64,000 nt of DNA from Melioribacteraceae bacterium (GCA_021647785.1 JAKIUC010000007.1:1-64000); one strand, 5' to 3'. Counted from the first letter of the stretch, positions 17,762 through 28,077 are shown. Notes: generated from the sequence alone by a model not told the origin. Numbers and translations: made by a program.

Positions 17762-20700
17762 TTGAAAAAGAAAAAAATAAATATTAAAAATACTTTTGCA
17801 GTTCTTTCTGTTCTGTGTGCCATGGCTGTAAATATATTTGCTGGAACAACTGGTAAAATTTCAGGCAAAATTACTGATAATGAAACTGGAATGCCTTTAC
17901 CCGGTGCAAATATTATAATTGAAGGAACAAGTATTGGAACTGCTTCCGATATTGATGGCAATTATTCAATATTGAATATCTCTCCGGGAATTTACACTAT
18001 TAAATTTTCGATGGTTGGGTTTGCAGATGTTTTTGTTAAAGAAGTACAAGTTGAAATTGATTTAACTACAAATGTTAATGTTCAACTAACAACAACTTCA
18101 ATTAGCAGTGCAGAGGTTATAATAGTTGCCGAACGCCCCGTAGTTGCTCGTGATGTTTCAAGCAGCCAAATGAATATTACTGGGAAGAGCATTGAATCGC
18201 TCCCTGTAACTACTGTTGAGCAAGTTATAGCTTTGCAAGCAGGAGTTCAGCAAAATAGTAGCGGTATTATTGTGCGTGGCGGCAGTGCTAACCAAACTGT
18301 TTTTATGGTTGATGGATTTTCCCAAAACGATGAACGTGCAAATCTTCCATATACAACTGTGAGTTTAAGTTCAGTAAAAGAGATTAAAGTTCAGACAGGT
18401 GGTTTTAATGCAGAGTATGGAAATCTTCGTTCAGGTCTAATAAATGTTGTTACTAAAGAAGGAAGCAGAACAAAATATAGTGCAACAGTTAGTTTCAGAA
18501 TGGCACCTGCTGCGGCAAAGCATTTTGGAAATTCTATTTACGATCCTTATTCATATTTTAATAGACCATACAACGACCCCGATGTAATGTGGGAAGGTAC
18601 AAATAGTGGTGCGTGGGATAGCTATATGCAGCGTCAGTATCCGCAATTTGAGGGTTGGAATTCTATTAGCGAAAGTACATTACGTAACGCAGATGAAGCA
18701 ACACACCTTACTCCTGCAGCAGCAAAGCAAATATACAATTGGGAACATCGTAGAGTTGGAGATATCGAAAAGCCAGATTATAACGTGGATGTTGGTTTTG
18801 GCGGACCTGTACCTTTTGTTAGCAGCATGTTAGGAGATCTTCGTTTCTACTTCTCTTATTTTAATACAAATGAAATGTTTGTTTTCCCTCTTTCAAGAGA
18901 TTCTTATAAAGAAGATTATAGTCAAATTAAATTTATCTCAAATATCTCTACAGGTCTTAAACTTACAGTAAGTGGAATGTATGGCGAGATAAATTCTGTT
19001 TCCGCTTATAATTGGAACCCTCCAACGGGAAGTGTTTTACGTTCTACTGCTGGTGTTGCAAATTTGGTAAATAGAGAAAATCTTTATATGCCTGGTTATT
19101 ACAGTCCATCCGATATTTATAGAACTTCTGTTGGTGCAAAATTGACTCATGTTTTTTCGGCAGAAACATTTTATGAAATTAAAGTACAACACAAAATTAA
19201 TAGATATAACACTTTTGAATTACCTGGAAGAGATACAAGCAAAATTTTTGAAGTTGTTCCAGATTATTTTGTTGATGAAGCACCCTATGGATACTGGGGA
19301 GAAAGTGTTAGCGGCATTGATGGAATGTCTCTTGGCGGTTGGATGAACCTTGGGCGTGATAAGAGTGTGAACTCAACAACATCATTTAAGTTTGATTATA
19401 CAAGCCAAATGAACCAAAGCAATATGGTAAAGGCTGGATTTGAAGTTGTATATAATAATTATGATATAAACACAGGCACATTTAGTCCTTCGATGACAAC
19501 CTGGACACGAAGCCAAATTTACGAACTTACTCCATTTAGATTATCTGCGTATGCACAAGATAAATTGGAGTATGAAGGGTTTGTGATGAATGTTGGTTTA
19601 CGTGCCGATTATTCTGCTCCAAATTCTAATTGGTATCAACTCACAGAGTATGACCAAAATTTGCAAGCTGGTTATGGAAACTCTATTGAAGAAAATGTTC
19701 CAACAGAGAAAGTTTCCGGTCTGCTATATTTAAGTCCACGATTAGGGATATCACATCCAATAACAACTAACTCGAAGTTGTATTTCAACTATGGTCACTT
19801 TAAGTCAGAGCCATCCTCATCTTTTCGTTTTTTATTGCAAAGAGAATCAAATGGAATGGTTAAGTTTATTGGTAATCCAAATATGGAACCAGAAAAGACA
19901 ATTGCATACGAGTTAGGGTTTTCTCAAAATATATCTGATATGTTTTTGTTAAATATTGCTGCCTATTATAAAGATATTACAAACCAACCAGGTTGGATAT
20001 TTTATCAAAACACAAATTCTTCAGTTTCATATAATACTTCGGCTAACAATAATTATCAAGATATTAGAGGGTTCGAGGTTACTCTATCAAAAACACGCGG
20101 CGATTGGTTTAGAGGATTTATAAACTATACTTATGATGTAAGAACTTCCGGCTATTTTGGATTGACTCGTTATTATGAAGACCCAATTAAACAAAGAGAT
20201 TATCTAACATTGAATCCGTATCAGTCTAAGCCTCAACCACAACCTTATGCCCGATTAAATGTAGAGTTTTTAACTCCGGCTAATTATGGTTCAGAAGTTG
20301 GTGGAATTTACCCTTTGGGTAGTTGGAGTTTTAACGTACTTGCTGATTGGCGTTCGGGTGCTTACAATACATTTAATCCCAAGAGTTTACCAGGAATTAT
20401 TGACAACGTGCAATGGGTTGATTGGTTTAATATTGATATCCGTCTCTCAAAAACTATTGTTCTGGAGAGTTTTAATTTGCAATTTTATCTCGATGTTTCA
20501 AATGTGCTGAATTTAAAAAATCTTAGTTCTGCTGGGTTTTCCGATAGGTTTGATAGACTTGATTATATGGAATCGCTTCATTTTGATTGGGAAGAAGGTG
20601 CTGAAAAGGGGAACGATAAAGTTGGCGATTATAGAGCAGCAGGTGTCGAGTATGTTAATATCGAATCTGTAGAAAATATTAATCAGGTTGTTCAACCAAA

Positions 20701-20893
20701 TACCGCAACTCTTTATTACGATTCGGGAATGGATAGATATTTTCAATATGAAAATAATGGCTGGCAGCGAGCTAATCAATCATATGTACAGAGTGTTATC
20801 TCTAATAAAGCGTATATAGATAATCCAAATATTCAGGCATTTACATTTTTGAATCCACGCACAATAACGCTTGGAATAAGAATAGATTTTTAG
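17762..20893 (+). CDS. TonB-dependent receptor, second of a tandem pair
   Basis: This 1043-residue homologue of the receptor two genes upstream has the same order: signal peptide (about 1-27), carboxypeptidase-regulatory domain (KISGKITDNETGMPLPGANI), plug (IIVRGGSANQTVFMVDG; GGFNAEYGNLRSGLINVVTKEG) and barrel. Shared barrel landmarks include KHFGNSIYD, RQYPQFEGW and PDYNVDVGFGGPVPF. The only start that keeps the basic region of the signal peptide is TTG at 17762, which has no clear Shine-Dalgarno site. It starts 12 bp after the preceding stop, so translation coupling is likely. The two receptors differ throughout, so the duplication is old. Confidence 0.88.
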   Translation: MKKKKINIKNTFAVLSVLCAMAVNIFAGTTGKISGKITDNETGMPLPGANIIIEGTSIGTASDIDGNYSILNISPGIYTIKFSMVGFADVFVKEVQVEIDLTTNVNVQLTTTSISSAEVIIVAERPVVARDVSSSQMNITGKSIESLPVTTVEQVIALQAGVQQNSSGIIVRGGSANQTVFMVDGFSQNDERANLPYTTVSLSSVKEIKVQTGGFNAEYGNLRSGLINVVTKEGSRTKYSATVSFRMAPAAAKHFGNSIYDPYSYFNRPYNDPDVMWEGTNSGAWDSYMQRQYPQFEGWNSISESTLRNADEATHLTPAAAKQIYNWEHRRVGDIEKPDYNVDVGFGGPVPFVSSMLGDLRFYFSYFNTNEMFVFPLSRDSYKEDYSQIKFISNISTGLKLTVSGMYGEINSVSAYNWNPPTGSVLRSTAGVANLVNRENLYMPGYYSPSDIYRTSVGAKLTHVFSAETFYEIKVQHKINRYNTFELPGRDTSKIFEVVPDYFVDEAPYGYWGESVSGIDGMSLGGWMNLGRDKSVNSTTSFKFDYTSQMNQSNMVKAGFEVVYNNYDINTGTFSPSMTTWTRSQIYELTPFRLSAYAQDKLEYEGFVMNVGLRADYSAPNSNWYQLTEYDQNLQAGYGNSIEENVPTEKVSGLLYLSPRLGISHPITTNSKLYFNYGHFKSEPSSSFRFLLQRESNGMVKFIGNPNMEPEKTIAYELGFSQNISDMFLLNIAAYYKDITNQPGWIFYQNTNSSVSYNTSANNNYQDIRGFEVTLSKTRGDWFRGFINYTYDVRTSGYFGLTRYYEDPIKQRDYLTLNPYQSKPQPQPYARLNVEFLTPANYGSEVGGIYPLGSWSFNVLADWRSGAYNTFNPKSLPGIIDNVQWVDWFNIDIRLSKTIVLESFNLQFYLDVSNVLNLKNLSSAGFSDRFDRLDYMESLHFDWEEGAEKGNDKVGDYRAAGVEYVNIESVENINQVVQPNTATLYYDSGMDRYFQYENNGWQRANQSYVQSVISNKAYIDNPNIQAFTFLNPRTITLGIRIDF

Positions 20894-20908
20894 CAGGAAA
20901 AATTAAAA

Positions 20909-23002
20909 GTGAAAAATAAATTAAAACACATATTACTCTGGGTCTTTGCAGCAAGTCAACTTTTTGCTCAAGTCCAATCATCCGATAAAAGGTATGTAAG
21001 AATCGGTTCACTCCAAAGTCACTTCTCGGCTTATGGTTCAGAGCGTGCTTGGAATAGTTCATACTATGAAGGAATGAGATGGCCCGCTGATTATGCTTTT
21101 CAAGATAATTCAGTAATTAAACGCTCGTGGATTGGAATTGAGGATTTTACAGATGTTTACGGAAAGTACTGGGAAAAATATGCAGCTTACCTTGCTGCAG
21201 ATAATGTTGGTGAAACTATCTTTCCTGTGGAATTAAAGCAAACAGCAAAGTTTACACCAACCAAAGTTATTGTTGATGGTAATAGTTTGTACGATTTATA
21301 TCTGAATGATATTGATGATTACGATAGTTCTATTGTTGCTGATAGAGTTATATCGAATGTAGTTAATACCTATATGGGGCTTACGGTTTCCAGAACAGTT
21401 TATGCTTTTAGTCAACAGTATCACGATAACTATTTCATAAAAGTTTATACATATACAAATACTGGAAATATTGATTACGATGATGATATTGAATTAACAG
21501 CACCAATAAAAGGTTTAAGAATTGGATGGGGAACACGTTACAGTGCATCTCGTGAAGGTGCTATGAATATTGGCGATGGAACATCTTGGGGTAAACATTT
21601 TTGGGTTACAAAGCGTGGCGAAAATTATCCGGAACACCAAAATGATGTGATTGATGAAACTAACCCAATTGTTGATTGGATAAGGTGCGGCTTTGGATGG
21701 GCAGGTCAATCTGGTACAAATGGGTTCAATAATATTGGAGGACCAGAAAGAACAAAGAATGGACGACTAACAGCAATTCAACACGTGGGTTCTGCAATTC
21801 TGCATGTAGATAAAAGTGCAGCAGATAAAAGTGATGATGCAAACCAGCCCTTAACACTTGGCTGGCATGCTGGAGATACTTATCCAAAGTTGGGCAACTC
21901 GCGAGATGTAACCCCTATGATTCAAGTATATAACATGTTAAGTGGAATTCCTAATAAAGGTCTTGGTGGAACTGACCGTTTTGATGAAACAAATCTTGGT
22001 ACACCAGGAACAACCGAGTATTTAACCAATAATGTTGATCCATATACAATTCACAATGATGGCGGTGGAACAAATATTTGGGTCAATTACGGACCGTTCG
22101 ATTTGGCACATGGCGAAAGTATAACAATAGTTGAAGCCGAGGGTGTTGCTGGTTTAAATAGGGAAGAAGCCGAAGCGATTGGTAAAGATTGGTTGGATGC
22201 TACTGGTAGTGAAACATTCCTTTTACCCGATGGAACAACCACATCAAACAAAGATGTATTTAAAAACAGTTGGGTCTATACTGGTAAAGATTCTATTATG
22301 CAGACTTTCGGAAGAGCTAAAAGAAATTTCGATTCTGGATTTGGAATTCCAAAAGCACCAGAACCACCAGCACTATTTGAAATTAAATCTCAAGGCGATA
22401 AAATTAATTTATCGTGGTATGCTTCGGCTTCAGAATCAGAGTCTAATTTTAAAGGCTATAAAATATTTAGAGCTATTGGCAAACCTGATACAACATATCA
22501 GGAAATCTATTTTGCACCAGTTGGCGAATATGAGTATAACGACACGGAAGCTGCACGAGGATTTTCATATTACTACTATATTGTTTCTGTTACTGATGGA
22601 AGCAAAAATAGTTCGGGTGCAGCAAACCCTACTGGTGAGTTAATTAGTAGCAGGTTCTATACAAAAACAACACAGCCAGCATTTTTAAGAAGAAAGCCTG
22701 GCAACAGTTTGGAGAATATACGCGTAGTTCCTAATCCATTTAATGTTAGAGCACGCGAATTACAATTTACTGGTGAACCTGATAAAATTATGTTTTTAGA
22801 TATACCAGGTTACTGTACTATTAAAATTTATACAGAACGTGGAGATTTAATTAAAGAAATAAATCACGATAACGGAAGTGGAGATGAAACTTGGAATTCC
22901 GTTACTTCTTCGAGGCAAGTTGTAACCAGTGGTGTTTATATTGCCGTATTTACTACTCCGGAAGGAGAAAGAGCTATCAGAAAATTTGTAATAATCCGTT
23001 AG
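20909..23002 (+). CDS. Secreted receptor-partner protein with T9SS-like C-terminus (copy 2)
   Basis: This 697-residue homologue of the partner gene at 15.7 kb has a signal peptide ending near SQLFAQ (about 20). It shares blocks such as YVRIGSLQSHFSAYGSE, YAFSQQYHDNYFIKVYTYTNTG and NNIGGPERT, a fibronectin-like segment (about 485-590) and the same C-terminal tail (VVPNPFN...GERAIRKFVIIR). The start is GTG, with AGGAAAAA upstream. It follows the second receptor by 16 bp. The final 40 residues are almost the same as in copy 1 while the body has diverged, as expected of a conserved export or sorting signal. No enzyme motif was seen. Confidence 0.75.
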   Translation: MKNKLKHILLWVFAASQLFAQVQSSDKRYVRIGSLQSHFSAYGSERAWNSSYYEGMRWPADYAFQDNSVIKRSWIGIEDFTDVYGKYWEKYAAYLAADNVGETIFPVELKQTAKFTPTKVIVDGNSLYDLYLNDIDDYDSSIVADRVISNVVNTYMGLTVSRTVYAFSQQYHDNYFIKVYTYTNTGNIDYDDDIELTAPIKGLRIGWGTRYSASREGAMNIGDGTSWGKHFWVTKRGENYPEHQNDVIDETNPIVDWIRCGFGWAGQSGTNGFNNIGGPERTKNGRLTAIQHVGSAILHVDKSAADKSDDANQPLTLGWHAGDTYPKLGNSRDVTPMIQVYNMLSGIPNKGLGGTDRFDETNLGTPGTTEYLTNNVDPYTIHNDGGGTNIWVNYGPFDLAHGESITIVEAEGVAGLNREEAEAIGKDWLDATGSETFLLPDGTTTSNKDVFKNSWVYTGKDSIMQTFGRAKRNFDSGFGIPKAPEPPALFEIKSQGDKINLSWYASASESESNFKGYKIFRAIGKPDTTYQEIYFAPVGEYEYNDTEAARGFSYYYYIVSVTDGSKNSSGAANPTGELISSRFYTKTTQPAFLRRKPGNSLENIRVVPNPFNVRARELQFTGEPDKIMFLDIPGYCTIKIYTERGDLIKEINHDNGSGDETWNSVTSSRQVVTSGVYIAVFTTPEGERAIRKFVIIR

Positions 23003-23028
23003 GAGATTAAAATTCTTAGGAGCATAAA

Positions 23029-24093
23029 ATGTTAAACAAAGTGAAATCCCGTTTTTCCTCGGGGAAAAACAATATTACCAATGTATTAGCCAGAATACTC
23101 TTATTTATCTTTTTGGTCAGTTCAAATACATTCGGACAAGATAATCAGAAACTTGCACAGACTGGGTTTCAATTTCTTACTGTAGGTACAAATGCACGCT
23201 CGGCAGCTTTGGGTGAGGCATTTACAACACAAGATGGAACTGCTATTGCAATGTTTCATAACCCTGCTGGGTTATCACGCATGACTACTTCATCTGATGT
23301 TACAATAAGCCAAATGACATGGATTGCTGATATTAATTACTACTCCGGAGCGGTTTCGTTAAACCTTGATTCCTACGGAGTTTTTGGTTTTAGTTTTAAC
23401 TATGTCGATTATGGCGAGTTCCTTTGGACAAAAGTTGATCCAACATCTGAAAAAGGTTATTCTGATATTCCAGGTTGGGGAATGCCAACATCTTATATGA
23501 TGGGAATTAGTTATGGAAAAGAACTATCCGATAAATTTGCAGTGGGCGGAACTATTAAATATGCTAATCAAAATTTAGGTTCAAGTTATGTTCCTGTAGA
23601 TTATATAACATTGGATGATGGAAGAGATTCAATAGTTGTTGGTACCGAAGAATATAACAAAGGAGTTATTGCTTTCGATTTTGGTACAATTTATAAAACC
23701 GGATTTAAGAGCTTAGCTTTTGGAATGTCGATAAGAAATTTTGCGAGTGAGCAAAAATATGAAAAAGAGAGTTTTCAACTTCCACTTATGTTCAGAATTG
23801 GTATATCAATGGATTTAATGGATTTCTTCGATTCGGTTAGTGAGATTAACAAATTTAAGCTATCTATCGATGCTGTACACCCGCGCTCATTTCCTGAATA
23901 TTTATCAATTGGCGGAGAGTATGTTTTTAGTGATATATTCTATTTGAGGCTTGGCTATATTACTTCGCAAAGTGATTATAGTTATTCAGTTGGTGCAGGT
24001 GTAAATTATTTTGGTGTGTCGGTTAACTATGCCTACACTCCATTTAATACATTTAATGATGTTAACAGATTTACAGTTGGATTTGCATTTTAA
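23029..24093 (+). CDS. PorV/PorQ-family outer-membrane barrel
   Basis: The 354-residue protein has a cleavable signal (ending NTFGQ near 36) and the family hallmark TGFQFLTVGTNARSAALGEAFTTQDG, then HNPAGLSRM. Beta-strands run to a C-terminal Phe (VGFAF), typical of barrel assembly. PorV and relatives are FadL-like barrels, and PorV shuttles type IX cargo to the attachment complex. It follows the two receptor/partner pairs and precedes genes for T9SS-tagged proteins, which fits a role in exporting them. Whether it is the general PorV or a dedicated copy cannot be told from this window. The start has TTAGGAGCATAAA upstream. Confidence 0.8.
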   Translation: MLNKVKSRFSSGKNNITNVLARILLFIFLVSSNTFGQDNQKLAQTGFQFLTVGTNARSAALGEAFTTQDGTAIAMFHNPAGLSRMTTSSDVTISQMTWIADINYYSGAVSLNLDSYGVFGFSFNYVDYGEFLWTKVDPTSEKGYSDIPGWGMPTSYMMGISYGKELSDKFAVGGTIKYANQNLGSSYVPVDYITLDDGRDSIVVGTEEYNKGVIAFDFGTIYKTGFKSLAFGMSIRNFASEQKYEKESFQLPLMFRIGISMDLMDFFDSVSEINKFKLSIDAVHPRSFPEYLSIGGEYVFSDIFYLRLGYITSQSDYSYSVGAGVNYFGVSVNYAYTPFNTFNDVNRFTVGFAF

Positions 24094-24188
24094 AAAAGTA
24101 AAATGATTACAAAGCGTAGAGACATACTACGGAATGTCAGCTAGTAGTAGAAGAATTAGAAATAAAAGTTACTTCAAGGAGAGATATA

Positions 24189-25400
24189 ATGTTAAAGAGA
24201 ATAAAAAAACTGCTTCTCTTATCAATAATTAGTGGAATAAGTTTATTCACTTTTATACAATGCACAAACGATTATCCAAACAGTGTTTATAATCCGGATG
24301 CAGCGTTTAAACCAAATCCCACAATTACTAAAATGCAGCCAGATTCTGCACTTGCCGGCATTGATGAAATTACAATTGTCGGAACTAATTTTTCAACTAT
24401 TCCCGATGAAAACTTAGTCTATTTTAATGGAGCAAAAGCTACTGTTCTTTCTTCCGATGCAAATAATATAGTAGTGCAAGCTCCAAATCTTCCTTTAGAT
24501 TCAATAAGGGTGCAGGTAAGTATTTCTGGTGCTTTAAATTTTGCAGAATTTACACCATATAAGTTAATGCCTGCAATTATTAATTATAGCGATTTTGATA
24601 AGTTTGATGAGACATCAGGTCTTGCAATGGATGCGGATGAAAATCTTTTTGTGTCGTTAGATTCTCCATCGCGTATAGTTAAAGTTGGAACAGATCAAGT
24701 TAGAAATGAATATACAGCAACGTTGCGTAAATCGACACAAATGAAGTATGGACCAGACGGAACTATATTTTATGTAAATGCAATTCAGTATCTATTAAAA
24801 GTTAAAGCTGATGGTGCTGGAGATGAATTATTTGCCGTGCTTCCTGGAGCTGCTTACGATTTAGATTTTGATCAAAACATGAATCTATATTGCGGTGGTG
24901 GTGCCGGTGGTATTTATCGTGTAAAAATGGATAAATCGAACGAGACAAAATATCAATATACAGATGTTTATATTCACGCTCTTCGAGTATTTAACAACTA
25001 CCTTTACGTTGGTGCAACTTACAAAGGTGATGATGCCGGTCATGTTAAGGAAGGAATTTGGAGACATGAAATTACTTCGGCAGATGGTGATTTAGGGGAG
25101 AAAGAATTAGTCTTCGATTTCGGTAAATCTTTTGTTGGCTATACTGTTCTATCACTTGCCTTCGATGTTGATGGTTTAATGTATATTGGCTCAGATGCTC
25201 CGGAAGGAATTATTGTTGTTAATGTGGATGGAACATTTCAACCCTTATATGAAGGTGTAATGGAAGGCGAAGCCTATGCTATGACTTGGGGAAATGATGG
25301 TTTTCTCTATGTTACAAGAAAAAGCACCGATGAACAGAAACGAAGAATTTTAAGAATAAATATGAGAAAAACAACAGCACCCTATTTTGGAAGGAACTAA
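24189..25400 (+). CDS. TIG-domain beta-propeller lipoprotein
   Basis: The protein has 403 residues. A basic, hydrophobic leader ends in FIQC (Cys near 26), a loose lipoprotein box, suggesting an outer-membrane lipoprotein. An IPT/TIG Ig-like domain (about 46-122: PTITKMQPDSALAG...VYFNGAKATVLS) is followed by repeated propeller blades of the SMP-30/NHL type (DENLFVSLDSPSRIVKV; DQNMNLYCGGGAGGIYRV; DVDGLMYIGSDAPEGI). TIG-lipoproteins of this form act as glycan-binding surface proteins (SusE/F-like) in Bacteroidota, which fits the neighbours. Strong ribosome site AAGGAG. The 95-bp gap before it holds no gene. Confidence 0.75.
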   Translation: MLKRIKKLLLLSIISGISLFTFIQCTNDYPNSVYNPDAAFKPNPTITKMQPDSALAGIDEITIVGTNFSTIPDENLVYFNGAKATVLSSDANNIVVQAPNLPLDSIRVQVSISGALNFAEFTPYKLMPAIINYSDFDKFDETSGLAMDADENLFVSLDSPSRIVKVGTDQVRNEYTATLRKSTQMKYGPDGTIFYVNAIQYLLKVKADGAGDELFAVLPGAAYDLDFDQNMNLYCGGGAGGIYRVKMDKSNETKYQYTDVYIHALRVFNNYLYVGATYKGDDAGHVKEGIWRHEITSADGDLGEKELVFDFGKSFVGYTVLSLAFDVDGLMYIGSDAPEGIIVVNVDGTFQPLYEGVMEGEAYAMTWGNDGFLYVTRKSTDEQKRRILRINMRKTTAPYFGRN

Positions 25401-25532
25401 TGTTTTCAAGTTTGTGTGAGACAGACTATCTTTTTAGAGCAGAAATTATTAACTTAATAAGAATAAATATCAATTAAGATATAAAAGTAAAACCAACTAA
25501 TTAATTAATCAATTCATATTACGGGAGGTACT

Positions 25533-27953
25533 ATGAACAGAATAATGAGATTATTTATATCATTATTTTTTATTGCGAGCATGTTAACAGCTCAGTCGTG
25601 GCAGTTTGATAAAGTTTTTCTTGATCTAAATGCCCCACAATCAAACGGAACAGGTTTCCATGGTGTTGCAGTGGATCCAAATGGAAACATCTGGATGGCT
25701 GTTTACGGAGACTTAGTAACGGAAGTACTTATAGATGGTACTGATACAACATGGACACGACCAATTTTGGTTATGGATCCAAATGGTAATCATTTACCAT
25801 TCTCACCACTTTATTTATTAGAATATCCCAACAGTACTGTAGATACACTTACAGATAACCCACGCGGATTAAATACAGATAAAGATGGAAATATTCTTTA
25901 CACAGCATATAATACAATTTATAGAATTGATTATACTAATGGTAAAGGGTTAAATAAATTTTCACCTCAAAATGGTGCATCTTTAACTAATGCAGCACAA
26001 TCAGCAGCAGATGGAAATATCTACACTGGTTACGTTGTACCTGGTGGAAAACCAATTTTTATGTTGGATAATGATTTCACATTGTTAGGAAATGCAACAG
26101 ACTCTATTTTCTATATTAACAGATCTGTTACAGTTAGTGATAATGGACAAGACCTTTATACAGGTTCAACATGGAGTGGTTTTGGAGTTTCACATTTTAA
26201 TTCTTCTGCTCCTGGTTTAATTAACTTTGCACCAGTTGACACATTAGGAAACTGGTACGATTATTATGATGAAACATTAGATAGCACATACGATGTAATG
26301 TTATGGGCAAGTACAGTTGCAATTGGTCCTGATGGCTTATTATGGGCTGGTAACTTGCGTCCAGATTGGTCTGGTCCAAAAGGTGGTGCATGGTATGCTT
26401 ATGATGTAACAACTGGTGATTTGAAAGAGACTGTAGGTGTTTCTCTTGGAGATTCAACTGCTGGTGGAATGCGTTCCCCTCGTGGTATTGCATGGACAGC
26501 TGATGGCACTACAATGTACACAGCCGATTTTGATTATAGTGTTATTCAAGTTTGGCAAAAAGGTGCAGCATCAACAGTACCAATTACATTTGAAGTTGAC
26601 ATGAGTGTACAAGTAAACAAAGGCAACTTTGATGCAGCAACAGGTACAGTAACAATAGCCGGTACAATGAATGGCTGGGATGCAGGTGCCACATCAATGT
26701 CTGATGGTGATGGAGACTTGGTCTATTCAGTAACATTAGACCTAACAGAAGGTGATGCACATGAATTTAAGTTTGTAAAAAATGGTGACGGATGGGAATC
26801 AGTACCAAATAGAATGTACACAGTACCTGGAAGTGCTGATACATTCTTAGCATATTTTGATGATGATGATGGACGTGAATTATCAACCATAGCAATCTCA
26901 TTCCAATGTAATATGGAGTTAGAAATAGCAGCAGCACGTTTTAATCCTGCAACCGATACCTTATCCGCACGAGGTTCATTTAATGGCTGGTCAGATGTAA
27001 CAATGCTAAGCCCATCAGCAACCAATCCAAACATCTACGAAGGAGCAGCACAATATGAAACCTTTGATGGAGATGTAATTTACTATAAATTTGCATATAC
27101 AACACCGAGTGGTACTAATTGGGAAACAAATCCACCAGAATCGGATAACTACGAACATACAGTAAATGCAACAGATATTTCAAACGGATTTACAGTTGTA
27201 CCATTACGTGGTTATAACAACGCAACATTGGAAACCGTAGTAAACCAAGAATCAGTAATAAGATTTGTGGTTGATATGAATGGAGCAAAAGATGCCAATG
27301 GAGTAGATTTCCCATCGATAGATAATGTAGCAATAGCAGGAGCCAATCCTCCACTTGCATGGCCTGGTGGTGGCTGGCCAGATGATGACCCGAATGTAAT
27401 CTTCTTATTTGATGATGGCACAAATGGTGATGATGTAGCTGGCGATAAAATCTTTAGTAAAGAGATTACATTCCCAATCTATTCTCCATTAACCATTCAG
27501 TATAAGTATGGAGCAAACTGGGGCTTATCATCCAACAATGGAATAAATGATAATGAAGCTGGTGTTGGAGCAGATCACTTCTTAACCTTATTCCCAAGTT
27601 TCTGGTATGGCGATGCAGTTGACGTATTTGGTGTAATGGGAGAAAAAGATATAGTAAATGGAGTTGAGCAATTGGGAAGTGAAATACCAGCAAGATATGA
27701 GTTGGGACAGAACTATCCAAATCCGTTTAACCCAAGTACAGTAATCAATTTCTCAATACCAGAGAGTGGATTAGTAACCTTGAAAGTATTTAACATTCTC
27801 GGACAAGAAGTAGTAGAATTAGTAAACGATGTAAAATCAGCAGGTACTTATGAAGTATCTTTTGACGCATCTGGCTTAACAACAGGGATGTATGTTTACA
27901 AAATACAATCAGGTAATTACACAGCAACAAAGAAAATGATGTTGATAAAATAA
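25533..27953 (+). CDS. Secreted propeller protein with starch-module-like domains and T9SS sorting domain
   Basis: The protein has 806 residues. A signal peptide ends near LTAQ (20). A two-part propeller-like region follows (about 30-345, blades such as GVAVDPNGNIWMAVYG and NPRGLNTDKDGNILYTA). Next are three beta-sandwich modules: about 350-450 (ITFEVDMSVQVN...AGTMNGWDAG), 455-565 (RGSFNGWSDV) and 575-690. The C-terminus (about 722-806) is a canonical type A T9SS sorting domain (QNYPNPFNPSTVINFSIPES...KKMMLIK). FNGWxx modules resemble CBM48/SusE-type glycan-binding domains. The protein probably binds alpha-glucan at the cell surface. GGGAGG five bases before the ATG is a near-perfect ribosome site. 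The 3' half uses far more GTA, ACA and CCA codons than the 5' half. Confidence 0.8.
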   Translation: MNRIMRLFISLFFIASMLTAQSWQFDKVFLDLNAPQSNGTGFHGVAVDPNGNIWMAVYGDLVTEVLIDGTDTTWTRPILVMDPNGNHLPFSPLYLLEYPNSTVDTLTDNPRGLNTDKDGNILYTAYNTIYRIDYTNGKGLNKFSPQNGASLTNAAQSAADGNIYTGYVVPGGKPIFMLDNDFTLLGNATDSIFYINRSVTVSDNGQDLYTGSTWSGFGVSHFNSSAPGLINFAPVDTLGNWYDYYDETLDSTYDVMLWASTVAIGPDGLLWAGNLRPDWSGPKGGAWYAYDVTTGDLKETVGVSLGDSTAGGMRSPRGIAWTADGTTMYTADFDYSVIQVWQKGAASTVPITFEVDMSVQVNKGNFDAATGTVTIAGTMNGWDAGATSMSDGDGDLVYSVTLDLTEGDAHEFKFVKNGDGWESVPNRMYTVPGSADTFLAYFDDDDGRELSTIAISFQCNMELEIAAARFNPATDTLSARGSFNGWSDVTMLSPSATNPNIYEGAAQYETFDGDVIYYKFAYTTPSGTNWETNPPESDNYEHTVNATDISNGFTVVPLRGYNNATLETVVNQESVIRFVVDMNGAKDANGVDFPSIDNVAIAGANPPLAWPGGGWPDDDPNVIFLFDDGTNGDDVAGDKIFSKEITFPIYSPLTIQYKYGANWGLSSNNGINDNEAGVGADHFLTLFPSFWYGDAVDVFGVMGEKDIVNGVEQLGSEIPARYELGQNYPNPFNPSTVINFSIPESGLVTLKVFNILGQEVVELVNDVKSAGTYEVSFDASGLTTGMYVYKIQSGNYTATKKMMLIK

Positions 27954-28015
27954 AGCATACGAAGTATGCGTTTATTTTATGACAGTCCCGTTTTCGGGGA
28001 TGTTGATAAAATAAA
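27938..28015. repeat. 17-bp direct repeat flanking hairpins at a gene end
   Basis: The last codons and stop of the preceding gene (GATGTTGATAAAATAAA, 27938-27954) recur exactly at 27999-28015. The 44 bases between them hold two hairpins, GCATAC-gaa-GTATGC and CCCG-tttt-CGGG. The arrangement looks like a small palindromic insertion with a target-site duplication, though replication slippage is also possible. Confidence 0.7.
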
Positions 28016-28024
28016 AAAAATGTA

Positions 28025-28047
28025 GAGGCGACCCGTTGGGTCGTCTT
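28025..28047. repeat. REP-like hairpin
   Basis: GAGGCGACCC and GGGTCGTCTT pair over 10 positions, with wobbles, around a GTT loop. This GC-rich GACCC/GGGTC palindrome contrasts with the AT-rich surroundings and resembles common intergenic repeats. Confidence 0.55.
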
Positions 28048-28077
28048 TCAAAAATATTTTAACAAAACATATATTTT

